Below, one piece after another: positions 49,676-58,811 of a stretch of DNA of 64,000 nt. The position numbers were made by a program, and so were the translations under genes. Position 1 is the first letter of the stretch, and each line of letters starts with the position of its first letter. The stretch lies in the NCBI RefSeq assembly GCF_003369445.1, contig NZ_QRCU01000078.1, positions 88,116 to 152,115 of the forward strand, written 5' to 3'. The DNA comes from Arthrobacter silvisoli (GTDB lineage: Bacteria; Actinomycetota; Actinomycetes; Actinomycetales; Micrococcaceae). Under the pieces are notes generated by a model that was not told where the DNA came from, did no database searches, and saw only the letters and a list, made by a program, of their open reading frames with translations.

Positions 49676-51415
49676 ATGCACAACGCACAACAGCCCTCCG
49701 GAATGCCGATCCACCGCTACCTGCCGTTCCAGGAGCAGATCAACGTTGAACTGCCGGACCGCACGTGGCCGGACAAGGTCATCACCAAGGCGCCGCGCTG
49801 GTGCGCCGTGGACCTGCGCGACGGCAACCAGGCACTGATCGACCCCATGAGCCCGGCCCGCAAGCTGAAGATGTTCCAGCTGCTGGTGAAGATGGGCTAC
49901 AAGGAGATCGAGGTCGGCTTCCCCTCGGCCTCCCAGACCGATTTCGACTTTGTCCGCCAGCTGATCGAAGGCGGCCACATCCCGGACGACGTCACCATCC
50001 AGGTCCTGACCCAGGCCCGTGAGCACTTGATCGAACGGACCTACGAGTCCTTGGTCGGCGCGAAACAGGCCATCGTGCACCTTTACAACTCCACCTCCGT
50101 GCTGCAGCGCCGGGTGGTCTTCAACCAGGACGAAGACGGCATCCTGGACATCGCCCTGCAGGGTGCGCGCCTGTGCAAGAAGTACGAGGAAACCCTCACT
50201 GATACGCACATCACCTACGAGTACTCGCCGGAGTCCTTCACGGGCACCGAACTCGAGTACGCCGCCCGGGTTTGCAACGCTGTTGCGGACATCTTTGAGG
50301 CCTCCGCCGACAAGCAGGTCATCATCAACCTGCCGGCCACAGTCGAAATGGCCACGCCGAACGTCTACGCCGACTCGATCGAATGGATGCACCGCAACCT
50401 GCACCCGCGGGAGGGCATCATCATTTCCCTGCACCCGCACAACGACCGCGGCACCGGCGTCGCCGCCGCCGAGCTGGGCTACCTGGCCGGCGCCGACCGC
50501 ATCGAAGGCTGCCTCTTCGGCAACGGCGAGCGGACCGGCAACGTTGACCTGGTCACGCTGGGCCTGAACATGTTCGTCCAGGGCATCGATCCCATGATCG
50601 ACTTCTCCGACATCGACGAAGTCCGCCGCACCGTGGAGTACTGCAACCAGTTGCCCGTGCCTGAGCGTGCGCCCTACGGCGGCGACCTGGTCTTCACGGC
50701 GTTCTCCGGTTCGCACCAGGACGCCATCAAGAAGGGCTTCGAAGCACTGGAGAAGGACGCCCTCGCGGCCGGCAAGGCCGTGAGCGACTTCACCTGGCAG
50801 GTGCCCTACCTGCCGATCGACCCCAAGGACCTCGGCCGCAGCTATGAAGCCGTGATCCGGGTGAACTCGCAGTCCGGCAAGGGTGGCGTGGCCTACTTGC
50901 TCAAGAGCGAACACAGCCTGGACCTGCCGCGCCGGGCCCAGATCGAGTTCTCCGGTGTCATCCAGCACCGCACGGACACCATGGGCGGCGAAGTCAGCGG
51001 CGCCCAGCTGTGGGCCATGTTCCAGGACGAATACCTGCCCTCCAGCACCGAGGAAGGCCAATGGGGCCGCTATTCCCTGGGCGCCAGCCGCACGGAGACG
51101 GACGAGTCCGGCGAACTGACCCTGCACGCTGCGCTGCGGATCGACGGCAAGGAAGTGCAGCGCACCGGCACCGGCAACGGCCCTATCGCGGCGCTGCTGA
51201 GCATCCTGCGCGAAGACGGCGTCGACGTACGGGTCCTGGACTACAGTGAGCACGCCCTGTCCGAAGGCGGCAGCGCAAGCGCAGCAGCCTACGTCGAATG
51301 CGCCGTCGGCGAGCGGGTTCTCTGGGGTGTCGGCATCGACCCGAACACCAGCACTGCCGCCCTGAAGGCCGTAATCTCCGCCGTCAACCGGGCGGTCCGC
51401 TCGGTCCGCGCCTAG
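49676..51415 (+). CDS. leuA: 2-isopropylmalate synthase
   Basis: First committed step of leucine synthesis: condenses 2-ketoisovalerate with acetyl-CoA. The 579-residue protein starts its TIM-barrel domain with VDLRDGNQALIDPMSPARK and has the metal-binding SLHPHNDRGTGVAAAELG, followed by the C-terminal leucine-sensing regulatory domain (about the last 130 residues), so allosteric feedback by leucine is expected. The length and N terminus match the actinobacterial LeuA type. ATG 49676 is preceded by AAAAGG. Preceded by a Leu-codon leader peptide. Confidence 0.97.
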   Translation: MHNAQQPSGMPIHRYLPFQEQINVELPDRTWPDKVITKAPRWCAVDLRDGNQALIDPMSPARKLKMFQLLVKMGYKEIEVGFPSASQTDFDFVRQLIEGGHIPDDVTIQVLTQAREHLIERTYESLVGAKQAIVHLYNSTSVLQRRVVFNQDEDGILDIALQGARLCKKYEETLTDTHITYEYSPESFTGTELEYAARVCNAVADIFEASADKQVIINLPATVEMATPNVYADSIEWMHRNLHPREGIIISLHPHNDRGTGVAAAELGYLAGADRIEGCLFGNGERTGNVDLVTLGLNMFVQGIDPMIDFSDIDEVRRTVEYCNQLPVPERAPYGGDLVFTAFSGSHQDAIKKGFEALEKDALAAGKAVSDFTWQVPYLPIDPKDLGRSYEAVIRVNSQSGKGGVAYLLKSEHSLDLPRRAQIEFSGVIQHRTDTMGGEVSGAQLWAMFQDEYLPSSTEEGQWGRYSLGASRTETDESGELTLHAALRIDGKEVQRTGTGNGPIAALLSILREDGVDVRVLDYSEHALSEGGSASAAAYVECAVGERVLWGVGIDPNTSTAALKAVISAVNRAVRSVRA

Positions 51416-51433
51416 CGGCGGTCCGCGCTCGGC

Positions 51434-51468
51434 GGCCGTGCGGCGGAACTTCCTTCCGCCGCACGGCC
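51434..51468 (+). terminator. Hairpin terminator after leuA
   Basis: GGCCGTGCGGCGGAA at 51434-51448 is exactly complementary to TTCCGCCGCACGGCC at 51454-51468 with a CTTCC loop, 18 bp after the leuA stop. There is no T-run. It directly abuts an ATG at 51469, an argument against that ATG as the recO start. Confidence 0.75.
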
Positions 51469-51510
51469 ATGCCGGACGCCACTGCGTCCGGCCTGGTGCG
51501 AAGATTAACT

Positions 51511-52263
51511 GTGGCCAACCCATCCTTTGCAGCCCGGTCCTACCGGGACGATGCCGTGGTGCTGCGCACCCACAAGCTGGGCGAAGCCGACCGCATCATC
51601 ATTCTCCTGACCAAGCACCATGGCCAGGTCCGGGCGGTGGCCAAGGGCGTGCGCCGGACGAGCAGCCGCTTCGGTGCACGGCTCGAACCGTTCATGGTCG
51701 CGGACCTGCAGCTGGTTTCCGGCCGCTCCCTCGACGTCGTCACCCAGGCCGTGGCGAAGGGCGCCTACGGCACGGCGATCGCCTCCGATTACACCAGTTA
51801 TACGGCCGCGGCAGCCATGGTGGAAACCGCCGAAAAGCTCAGCGATGCGGACGCAGATTCCGGCACTGCCCAGTACAACCTCCTCGTGGGCGCCCTGGCG
51901 TCGCTGAGCCGTGCAGCGCACCCTCCGGAATTGATCCTGGACTCCTATCTTCTGCGCGCCCTTGCGACGGGCGGCTGGGCGCCGAGCTTCACCGATTGCG
52001 CCCGTTGCGGCGCCCCGGGGCCGCACGCCGCCTTCTCCGCCCCGCTGGGTGGCATGGTCTGCGGCGACTGCAGGCCGCCCGGCTCGCCGGCTCCGGCCCC
52101 GGAGACGGTAGGCCTGCTGGGGGCGCTGCTCACCGGTGACTGGACGACGGCGGACGCCTCCGACGGTGTCCACCGGCGGGAGGCAGCGGGCCTGGTGGCC
52201 AGCTACCTGCAGTGGCATCTCGAACGATCCTTGAAATCACTCAAACACGTGGAGCGTAGCTGA
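51511..52263 (+). CDS. recO: DNA repair protein RecO
   Basis: Loads RecA with RecR on gapped DNA in the RecFOR pathway. The 250-residue protein has the OB-fold start SYRDDAVVLRTHKLGEADRI, followed by AVAKGVRRTSSRFGARLEPF. It carries a CxxC...CxxC zinc motif (CARCGAPG and CGDC) in the second half. GTG 51511 is chosen because the family begins about there; the upstream in-frame ATG 51469 abuts a terminator hairpin. The stop is two bases from the uppS start. Confidence 0.93.
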   Translation: MANPSFAARSYRDDAVVLRTHKLGEADRIIILLTKHHGQVRAVAKGVRRTSSRFGARLEPFMVADLQLVSGRSLDVVTQAVAKGAYGTAIASDYTSYTAAAAMVETAEKLSDADADSGTAQYNLLVGALASLSRAAHPPELILDSYLLRALATGGWAPSFTDCARCGAPGPHAAFSAPLGGMVCGDCRPPGSPAPAPETVGLLGALLTGDWTTADASDGVHRREAAGLVASYLQWHLERSLKSLKHVERS

Positions 52264-52265
52264 TA

Positions 52266-53084
52266 GTGGCATTGGCAAAGAAGACCTCACCTTCCCGCCG
52301 GAACAAGCCGGTGGTGGCACCGTATCCGCACCCTTCCGGTGCAGTCCCGCCGGCCATTCCTGCCGAGCTCGTACCGCAGCACGTGGCGATCGTGATGGAC
52401 GGCAACGGACGCTGGGCCAACCGGCGCGGGCTGCCCCGCATCGAGGGCCATAAGGCCGGTGAACCCGCGCTGCTGGATGTCATGGCGGGTGCGATCGAGT
52501 TGGGCATCAAGTACGTCAGTGTCTACGCCTTCTCCACTGAAAACTGGCGCCGCTCCCCGGAGGAAGTCCGTTTCCTGATGGGATTTAACAAGGATGTGCT
52601 TCGACGTCAGCGCAACCAGCTGGACGAATGGGGAGTGCGGATCCGCTGGGCGGGCAGGCGGCCCCGCCTCTGGGGATCGGTGATCAAGGAACTCGAAGAG
52701 GCCGAGGAATTCACGCGGAACAACAGCACCTGCACCCTGACCATGTGTGTTAATTACGGTGGCCGTGCCGAGATCGCCGACGCCGTCGCAGCCATCGCCC
52801 GTGACGTGGCGGCCGGCAAGCTGAAGGCCTCGTCGGTGTCCGAAAAGACCATCCAGAAGTATTTGGACGAACCCGACCTGCCTGACGTCGACCTGTTCCT
52901 GCGCAGTTCCGGCGAGCAGCGCCTCTCCAACTTCCTGCTCTGGCAGTCCGCCTACGCCGAGTTCGTCTTCATGGACACCCTCTGGCCGGACGTCGACCGG
53001 CGCACGCTGTGGGACGCCGTAGAGATCTTCGCCAAGCGTGACCGCCGGTACGGCGGTGCGGTGGACGCGGCAGGCAAGGCCTGA
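52266..53084 (+). CDS. uppS: Isoprenyl transferase (cis-prenyl/undecaprenyl diphosphate synthase family)
   Basis: Makes the long-chain polyprenyl carrier lipid used for cell-wall synthesis. The 272-residue protein has the family block VAIVMDGNGRWA with catalytic Asp45, then GHKAGEPALLDV, the SVYAFSTENWRR motif and the C-terminal PDVDLFLRSSGEQRLSNFLLWQSAYAE. A basic N-terminal extension of about 35 residues precedes the domain. GTG 52266 follows the recO stop by two bases, so the pair is an operon, as in related bacteria. Confidence 0.96.
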   Translation: MALAKKTSPSRRNKPVVAPYPHPSGAVPPAIPAELVPQHVAIVMDGNGRWANRRGLPRIEGHKAGEPALLDVMAGAIELGIKYVSVYAFSTENWRRSPEEVRFLMGFNKDVLRRQRNQLDEWGVRIRWAGRRPRLWGSVIKELEEAEEFTRNNSTCTLTMCVNYGGRAEIADAVAAIARDVAAGKLKASSVSEKTIQKYLDEPDLPDVDLFLRSSGEQRLSNFLLWQSAYAEFVFMDTLWPDVDRRTLWDAVEIFAKRDRRYGGAVDAAGKA

Positions 53085-53113
53085 GCGCTTCTTAACCCGT
53101 CCGTGCTGAATCG

Positions 53114-54187
53114 TCAGCCGGGGTAGGACTCCAGCCAGATCGCCACGTCGCGGTATGCCTGCTGGCGGACGACCCGGCGGGACAGGAACACGTCATGCAG
53201 CGCACCCGGGTAGCGGAAGACCGCCGTCCGGCGGCCAAGGCCCAGTGCCCGGCGCGCGGTCTCCTCGACGTCGATCACGGCATCCACGCGCATGAGCTCT
53301 GCGCTCCATTCGCCTTGGATCCGCGTGCGGCCGGACAGCATCACCAGCACGGGTGCGTCGATATCGAGCTTGCGTTCGACGGCGGCGTGCCCGGCCAGGA
53401 CGGCTTTGCTCCACCCGGCGCGGATAGGGAAGGAAGCGCGCGGGCGCCACTGTGGATCGAGGGTCCACTCCCCGTGGGCCAGGCTGCTGACGCTTTCCCA
53501 GTAGGCGGGCATATCCGGTAACCGGAACGCCCGCTTGGGATCGGTCCGGGCAAAGGGTTCCACCAGGTGCATCGCAATGCTGCGGATGAGGCTGCTTCCC
53601 TGAAGCTCAAGCCAGGGCGAGTTGAGGATCAGTGTGGCGAGCCGCCCCGGGTGCCGGTCGGCCCAGAGGGTGGCGATGAGCCCGCCGAGGGAGTGGGCCA
53701 TCATGTGCACTGTCGGCGGCGAAGTGGTCCCCGTGCGCCGGGCGACGTCGGCGTCGATGGCGGCGAGGGCTGCCTCGAGGTCCTCGTCGTAGACGGCAAG
53801 GTCCGTGGTGTAACCGGGGGTCTGCCATCGGCGGAGGCTGCGGCCGAATTTCCGCAGGTCGATCGCGTAGAAATGGAATCCCGACGCGGCAAGGCTTTCG
53901 GCCAGTTCGTTCTGCAGGAAGTAGTCCGCCCAGCCGTGCACGTACAGCACCACTCGCGGGGCCTTGTCATGGCGGGGCGCTTCCCTGCGGATTGCGTGGC
54001 GGGTGAGATCGGCGAACGCGTCACGGAGCCGCCGCGGCCGGGCAGTCGCCGGCGGGGGAACCGTGTAGCGAACGAGGGTGGCGCAGACCGGGCCTTCCTC
54101 ATCGGGGGTCAGTTCCAACTCCAAGGCCTCGAAGTTCGCGCCGAGGAAGTCAGCCTGCCACGAAGCCTTCGTGCCCGGCGTACTCAC
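53114..54187 (-). CDS. Alpha/beta hydrolase, lysophospholipase/monoglyceride-lipase-like (tandem copy 1)
   Basis: The 357-residue protein has the oxyanion block YVHGWADYF, nucleophile Ser166 in MMAHSLGGL and the catalytic His in PGALHDVFLS near the C terminus. It is clearly a paralogue of the next gene: HGW(A/S)DYF, LNSPWLE(L/M)(Q/H)GSSL and the RAGW segment match. It probably cleaves an ester in a lipid; the substrate is unknown. Its GTG start overlaps the stop codon of the upstream copy (GTGA). A basic insertion (about residues 49-74) is not present in the other copy. Confidence 0.88.
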   Translation of the reverse strand: MSTPGTKASWQADFLGANFEALELELTPDEEGPVCATLVRYTVPPPATARPRRLRDAFADLTRHAIRREAPRHDKAPRVVLYVHGWADYFLQNELAESLAASGFHFYAIDLRKFGRSLRRWQTPGYTTDLAVYDEDLEAALAAIDADVARRTGTTSPPTVHMMAHSLGGLIATLWADRHPGRLATLILNSPWLELQGSSLIRSIAMHLVEPFARTDPKRAFRLPDMPAYWESVSSLAHGEWTLDPQWRPRASFPIRAGWSKAVLAGHAAVERKLDIDAPVLVMLSGRTRIQGEWSAELMRVDAVIDVEETARRALGLGRRTAVFRYPGALHDVFLSRRVVRQQAYRDVAIWLESYPG

Positions 54188-55209
54188 TGGCGGCCGCCGT
54201 GGTCTGAATCGGCGTCACGGTCCGACCCGCCGTCGTCGTCCGCCATGAAGCCGCGGATCCAGCGGGCCAGCCGGGCGTAGGCGTCCTCGCGCACGGGGGA
54301 GGCGGACAGGAAGACGTCGTGCAGGCCGCCGTCGACCCGTTCCAGCGTGACGCTCCGGCCCAGTGTCATGGCTCTCAGAGCCATGATGTTCACGTCGAGG
54401 ACGGCGTCCGAGTGCCGCATGGATTCCCTCCAGATCATTCCATTGGCGCTGGCCCCGGAGAGCAGCACGAGGATGGGGATGTCGATGTCCAGGCCGCGGG
54501 CCACACGGGTGTGGCCGCTGAGCACAGCACTTAGCCAGCCCGCCCGTAGCGGAAACGCCATCGGCGGCCGGTATTTCTCGTCCAGGGCCCATTCGCCTTC
54601 TGCGTTGCTGCTGATGCTGCGGTAATAGAAGCCGCGCTCAGGCAAACGGAGCACGGTCAGCGGGCGGACCCGGGCCATCGGCTTGAGCAGGAGTTGCGCG
54701 GCCTTGCGGACGAGTGAGCTCCCGTGCATCTCCAGCCAGGGGCTGTTGAGCACCAGGAACTGCACCATTCCAGCGTGCCGGCTGACCCAGAGCGCGGCCA
54801 CGAGCCCGCCGGTCGAATGGCCCATCAGGGTCAGGGGCGCCGGGCCACCGTTCGCCGCTGCCCCGGACCGGATCATGTCGATGGCTGTGCTGATCTCGGC
54901 GTCGTAGTCGTCCAGGTGCGCCACATAGCCGCCCGTGCTGTCCTCGCCCAGGTTCCTGCCGTGGTTGTGCATGTCGAGCGCGTAAAAACGGAACCCCTGC
55001 TGTGTCCAGAACTCGGCCAGCGCCACATTGAAGAAGTAGTCGCTCCAGCCGTGCAGGAACAGCACCGCGCCCTTGGCCGGGGCCGGCTGCTGCTCCGGGC
55101 CGGGGACATGCCGCACCAGCGTGGCACGCCTGGTAACCCCGTCCACGCCGCGGGCCTCAAAGGCACAGCTTTCGAAATCGGTGCCAAGGATGTCGGTCTG
55201 CCACTCCAC
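54184..55209 (-). CDS. Alpha/beta hydrolase, lysophospholipase/monoglyceride-lipase-like (tandem copy 2)
   Basis: The 341-residue paralogue has LFLHGWSDYFF, nucleophile Ser132 in LMGHSTGGL and the His of GGLHDVFLS. The C terminus ends in an Asp/Gly-rich tail (DDDGGSDRDADSDHGG). It lies upstream of copy 1 with a GTGA overlap and nine bases after the FAD dehydrogenase stop. A TAAGCT (55216-55221) six bases before its GTG start could be a leaderless promoter, but readthrough from the dehydrogenase gene is equally likely. Confidence 0.88.
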   Translation of the reverse strand: MEWQTDILGTDFESCAFEARGVDGVTRRATLVRHVPGPEQQPAPAKGAVLFLHGWSDYFFNVALAEFWTQQGFRFYALDMHNHGRNLGEDSTGGYVAHLDDYDAEISTAIDMIRSGAAANGGPAPLTLMGHSTGGLVAALWVSRHAGMVQFLVLNSPWLEMHGSSLVRKAAQLLLKPMARVRPLTVLRLPERGFYYRSISSNAEGEWALDEKYRPPMAFPLRAGWLSAVLSGHTRVARGLDIDIPILVLLSGASANGMIWRESMRHSDAVLDVNIMALRAMTLGRSVTLERVDGGLHDVFLSASPVREDAYARLARWIRGFMADDDGGSDRDADSDHGGRQ

Positions 55210-55218
55210 GGGACCAGC

Positions 55219-56901
55219 TTAGACAGAAGCTGCCGCTTCGAGCCCGGCTGCCCGGCCTGAAAACAGGCAGCCGCCAAGGAAGGTCCCCTCGAGGGCGCGA
55301 TAGCCGTGGATTCCGCCGCCGCCGAAACCAGCGGCTTCCCCGGCCGCGAAGAGACCGGGCAGCGCAGACCCGCTCCCGTCCAACACCCGGGACTGCAGGT
55401 CCGTTTGCAGTCCGCCGAGGCTCTTCCGGGTCAGGACCGAGAGGCGCACGGCCACCAAGGGGCCGTGGGCGGGGTCTTCAAGCGGGTGCGGCGGGGCGAC
55501 CCGCATCAGTTTGTCGGTGGCGAAATGCCTCGCCGCCCGGACCGCGGCCAACTGAAGGTCTTTGCCCAGCCCGGTGGAGAGTTGCTGGTCCCGTTGCCTG
55601 ATGAGGGATTCGAGCGCGCCGGGGTCGATCAATGCATTGCCGGCCAGCGTGTTCATCCGTTCCGCAAGGTCCCGCGGCATAGCGGCCTGCAGGAAGTCTG
55701 TACCCCGTTCCAGGAAGGTGCTCAGCGGCGTCGCCGCCCCCTTGCGGAGCCTGGCCGCCAGGAGCCGGACGTCCCGGTTGCTGAGGTCCGGGTTCTGTTC
55801 GGATCCGGACAGCGCGAATTCCTTCAAAGCGATGGTCCTGTTGCAGACGAACCAGGAATAGTCGTGCCCGGAAGCGACGATGTGCCGGAGCGCGCCCTGC
55901 GAATCGAAGCCGGGGAAGAGCGGGGGCGGAAGCTGCCTGCCCATCGCGTCGAGCCATAACGACGACGGCCCCGGCAGGATGCGTATGCCGTGCCGCGGCC
56001 ACACGGGGGAGTGGTTGTGGACCCCTTCCGGGTAGTGCCACATGCGGTCACCGTTGATGAGCGCAGCCCCGGATTCCCGGGCCGCGGCGAGGAACTTCCC
56101 GTCCACCGAGGCGGGAACGCCGCTGAGCAGCCGGTCCGGTGCTGCGCCTCCCGGCCACAGGCTCCGGACCATGGCGTGGTTGCCGCCGATTCCGCCGCTG
56201 GCCACGATCACCGCCCCGGCGCAGGCCTCAAAGCTTCCGACGGCGGTCCGGGACGAAGCGGCGCCCCGCGCCGCAGCGGAGTCCTCCAGGACATCGCCGG
56301 TTACCCCGCTGATCCGGCCCGCCGATGTCGCCAGCGCACCCGCCCGATGCCGGAAGTGCAGGCTGATCCGGCCCGCGGCGACGCCTTCGGCGAGCTTGGC
56401 GAGAAAGGGCTCCAGCAGGCCCGGGCCGGTGCCCCAGACGACATGGAAGCGGGGCACGGAATTGCCGTGGCCTGCGGGGCCATGGCCGCCGCGTTCCGCC
56501 CATTGCACCAGCGGGAACAGCTTCACTCCCAGGGCACGCAGCCACTGTCGCTTCTCGCCGGCGGCGAAGTGCACGTACGCCTCGGCCCAGCGGCGCGCCC
56601 ACAGGTCCTCGGGCCGGTCGAAGGCTGCCGAAGAAAGCCAGTCGCCGAGGGCAAGGTCCGCGGAGTCCCGCACCCCGAGGCGCCGCTGCTCCGGACTGTC
56701 CACCAGGAACAGGCCGCCGAAGGACCAGTGCGCCTGGCCGCCAAGCGAGGCTTCGGGTTCCTGGTCGATGATGGCCACACGGCGGCCCGCGGCGTACGCC
56801 ATAGCGGCCGCGACCAGCCCCGACAACCCCGCCCCGACCACCAGGACATCGCTCTCGATCACACGGTGGCCAAGGGTGCGGATTCCGCTGTTCGCCGACA
56901 T
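55219..56901 (-). CDS. FAD-dependent dehydrogenase of the fumarate reductase/ketosteroid dehydrogenase superfamily
   Basis: The 560-residue flavoprotein has the dinucleotide-binding motif VLVVGAGLSGLVAAAMAYAAG (about 19-39), a conserved QAHWSFGGLFLVDSPEQRR segment, the mid-domain VIVASGGIGGNHAMVR and the C-terminal FAD-contact GLFAAGEAAGFGGGGIHGYR. Such proteins oxidise or reduce C-C double bonds; the substrate is unknown. The start at ATG 56901 has no ribosome-binding site; TAGCAT six bases upstream suggests a leaderless transcript. It may be cotranscribed with the two hydrolases. Confidence 0.87.
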   Translation of the reverse strand: MSANSGIRTLGHRVIESDVLVVGAGLSGLVAAAMAYAAGRRVAIIDQEPEASLGGQAHWSFGGLFLVDSPEQRRLGVRDSADLALGDWLSSAAFDRPEDLWARRWAEAYVHFAAGEKRQWLRALGVKLFPLVQWAERGGHGPAGHGNSVPRFHVVWGTGPGLLEPFLAKLAEGVAAGRISLHFRHRAGALATSAGRISGVTGDVLEDSAAARGAASSRTAVGSFEACAGAVIVASGGIGGNHAMVRSLWPGGAAPDRLLSGVPASVDGKFLAAARESGAALINGDRMWHYPEGVHNHSPVWPRHGIRILPGPSSLWLDAMGRQLPPPLFPGFDSQGALRHIVASGHDYSWFVCNRTIALKEFALSGSEQNPDLSNRDVRLLAARLRKGAATPLSTFLERGTDFLQAAMPRDLAERMNTLAGNALIDPGALESLIRQRDQQLSTGLGKDLQLAAVRAARHFATDKLMRVAPPHPLEDPAHGPLVAVRLSVLTRKSLGGLQTDLQSRVLDGSGSALPGLFAAGEAAGFGGGGIHGYRALEGTFLGGCLFSGRAAGLEAAASV

Positions 56902-56907
56902 GCCAAC

Positions 56908-56913
56908 ATGCTA
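56908..56913 (-). promoter_or_regulatory. Putative leaderless -10 of the FAD dehydrogenase gene
   Basis: TAGCAT on the minus strand, six bases upstream of the ATG at 56901, with no ribosome-binding site between. Confidence 0.45.
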
Positions 56914-56969
56914 CTCCCGGGTAATGACGCCGGTTTGGTGCGCGGCGCGGAAGACGGAAAACTAGGGGT

Positions 56970-58034
56970 ATGCGCATCTACCCCACATTCTTCAAGCTTG
57001 CCTTCTCCTGGATGGATGCCGAAAAGGCCCACAAGATCGGTTTCCGTGCGATCCGCTTGGCCCACTCGAGCGGCGCCGGTCGGATCCTGGGCAGGTTCAC
57101 CGCCCCGCATCCCTCCCTCCGGACCGAGGCCCTCGGCCTGACCTTCCCGTCCCCGTTCGGCCTGGCTGCGGGCTTCGACAAGGAAGGGCATGGCATCGAG
57201 GCCCTGAGCGAACTGGGCTTCGGGCATGTCGAAGTGGGCACCATCACCGGACAGGCGCAGCCCGGCAATGAGAAACCCCGCCTGTTCCGCCTCGTCGAAG
57301 ACCGCGCCGTCATCAACCGCATGGGCTTCAACAACGACGGCGCTTCGGCGGTGGCTCCCCGCCTCAAGGCCGCCCGGGCCGGGCTGCAGAGGGCACACGC
57401 CGGCGTCCGGCCTGTCATCGGCGTCAACATCGGCAAGACCAAGGTGGTGGAACTCGAGGACGCGGTGGAGGACTACCTCGTCAGCGCCCGGAGCCTTGCC
57501 CCTGCGGCGGATTACCTCGTGGTGAATGTCAGTTCCCCGAACACTCCGGGACTGCGGCTCCTGCAGAACGTCGAAACCCTGCGTCCGCTGCTGTCTGCGG
57601 TGGGGGAGACCGCGGACCACGCGGCCGGGCGCCATGTTCCACTGCTGGTCAAGATCGCCCCCGACCTCAGTGACGAGGACGTCGACGACGTCGCCCGCCT
57701 GGCCCTCGACCTGGGCCTGGACGGGATCATCGCCACCAACACCACCATCAGCCGGGACGGACTGGCGTCGGACGCCGCCAAGGTAGAGGCCTGCGGCGCA
57801 GGCGGACTCTCCGGGGCACCGTTGAAGCAGCGCTCACTGGACGTGCTCAAGCGGCTGAAGGCCGCCGTCGGGGACCAACTGGTTCTTATCGCCGTCGGCG
57901 GCGTGGAAACCGCCGCGGATGTCCAGGAGCGGCTGGACGCGGGCGCCACCCTGGTCCAGGGCTATACGGCATTCCTGTACGAAGGACCCTTCTGGGCCGC
58001 GCGGATCAACAAGGGCCTGGCCAAGGGGCGCTGA
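56970..58034 (+). CDS. pyrD: Dihydroorotate dehydrogenase (quinone), class 2
   Basis: Oxidises dihydroorotate to orotate in pyrimidine synthesis, reducing membrane quinone. The 354-residue protein has the N-terminal membrane-associating helix (YPTFFKLAFSWMDAEKAHK) of class 2 enzymes, FPSPFGLAAGFDKEGHG, NRMGFNNDG, a catalytic Ser in VVNVSSPNTPGLR and the FMN-phosphate loops TNTTISR and AVGGVETAADV. ATG 56970 has AGGGG close upstream. A strong terminator follows. Confidence 0.97.
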   Translation: MRIYPTFFKLAFSWMDAEKAHKIGFRAIRLAHSSGAGRILGRFTAPHPSLRTEALGLTFPSPFGLAAGFDKEGHGIEALSELGFGHVEVGTITGQAQPGNEKPRLFRLVEDRAVINRMGFNNDGASAVAPRLKAARAGLQRAHAGVRPVIGVNIGKTKVVELEDAVEDYLVSARSLAPAADYLVVNVSSPNTPGLRLLQNVETLRPLLSAVGETADHAAGRHVPLLVKIAPDLSDEDVDDVARLALDLGLDGIIATNTTISRDGLASDAAKVEACGAGGLSGAPLKQRSLDVLKRLKAAVGDQLVLIAVGGVETAADVQERLDAGATLVQGYTAFLYEGPFWAARINKGLAKGR

Positions 58035-58060
58035 CACGTGCACTACTGACACGGGCAAAT

Positions 58061-58100
58061 GCAGAAGGGCCCCGGAACTGTCGTTCCGGGGCCCTTCTGC
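58061..58100. terminator. Bidirectional terminator between pyrD and DUF3043 gene
   Basis: GCAGAAGGGCCCCGGAAC at 58061-58078 is exactly complementary to 58083-58100, with loop TGTC. An 18-bp perfect stem, extended by AT/AT on both sides, sits between convergent genes. Confidence 0.9.
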
Positions 58101-58110
58101 ATGCGGAGTC

Positions 58111-58704
58111 CTACGAAGGGTATTCGCCGCGCTTGACCAGCGGCTTGGGCAGGCGCAGCTTCCGGAACTGCAGCGAGCGCATGCTTCCGTACCAGACAGT
58201 GCCGCGCTCGACGTCGCCGAACTTCTGCGTCAGGGCCTTGCGGAGCTTGCGGGACAGGATGAAGACGTCCACGAAGACGGCGAGGAACATCACCCAGAAG
58301 CCGATCAGGACATATGTCAGGGCATCACTGGACTGCGGGATGACAAAGGAAACCACCACGAATGCGAGGGCGCCGAACATCAGGTATTCCCCCAAGTTGA
58401 AACGGGCGTCCACGAAGTCCCGCGCAAAGCGCTTCTGCGGACCCTTGTCGCGAAGCGGCAGGTAGCGCTCGTCGCCGGTGTCGAGGGCTTGGCGCGTCTT
58501 CTGGCGCTGGTCCTGGATGGCCATCCGTTCGGCCTCCTTCGAGGCCTTCCGGTCGCTGGGGACCAAGGGCCGCTTGCGCGCTGCCTCCTGGTCCTTGCGC
58601 TTGGGTGTGGGAGCACCCTTGCCCGGCCCCTTTGCGGCGGCGTCGGCGGCAAGCTGGTCTGTTGAGTCCTGAGCGCTGGGCTCTTCCTTTTTACGTCCAA
58701 ACAC
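58111..58704 (-). CDS. DUF3043 membrane protein
   Basis: The 197-residue protein starts VFGRKKEEP, has a long charged cytoplasmic N-terminal part (Lys/Arg/Asp-rich, about 85 residues) with the conserved GDERYLPLRDKGPQKRFARD block, two membrane spans (about 107-127 and 131-150) and a basic tail. It belongs to the actinobacterial DUF3043 family of unknown function. GTG 58704 is chosen because TACTCT lies six bases upstream (leaderless) and because FGRKK is the usual family start. Confidence 0.88.
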   Translation of the reverse strand: MFGRKKEEPSAQDSTDQLAADAAAKGPGKGAPTPKRKDQEAARKRPLVPSDRKASKEAERMAIQDQRQKTRQALDTGDERYLPLRDKGPQKRFARDFVDARFNLGEYLMFGALAFVVVSFVIPQSSDALTYVLIGFWVMFLAVFVDVFILSRKLRKALTQKFGDVERGTVWYGSMRSLQFRKLRLPKPLVKRGEYPS

Positions 58705-58710
58705 CAGTAC

Positions 58711-58716
58711 AGAGTA
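58711..58716 (-). promoter_or_regulatory. Putative leaderless -10 of the DUF3043 gene
   Basis: TACTCT on the minus strand, six bases upstream of GTG 58704; no ribosome-binding site is seen. Confidence 0.45.
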
Positions 58717-58798
58717 CCTGCCGCAGCGTGACCGGGGCGACACTGCGACGCGCGCAGGCGCGAGGGGACCGCTGGTTCCGGCGGTCCATACTCGGCGG

Positions 58799-58804
58799 TA
58801 GTGT
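58799..58804 (+). promoter_or_regulatory. Putative leaderless -10 of the M20 peptidase gene
   Basis: TAGTGT seven bases upstream of ATG 58812, with no ribosome-binding site between. Together with 58711-58716 it makes a compact divergent promoter region. Confidence 0.45.
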
Positions 58805-58811
58805 TTTCGCC

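Noticed and set aside
51469..51510. recO start at ATG 51469
   Set aside because: The ATG abuts the leuA terminator hairpin, has no ribosome-binding site, and adds residues not typical of RecO.
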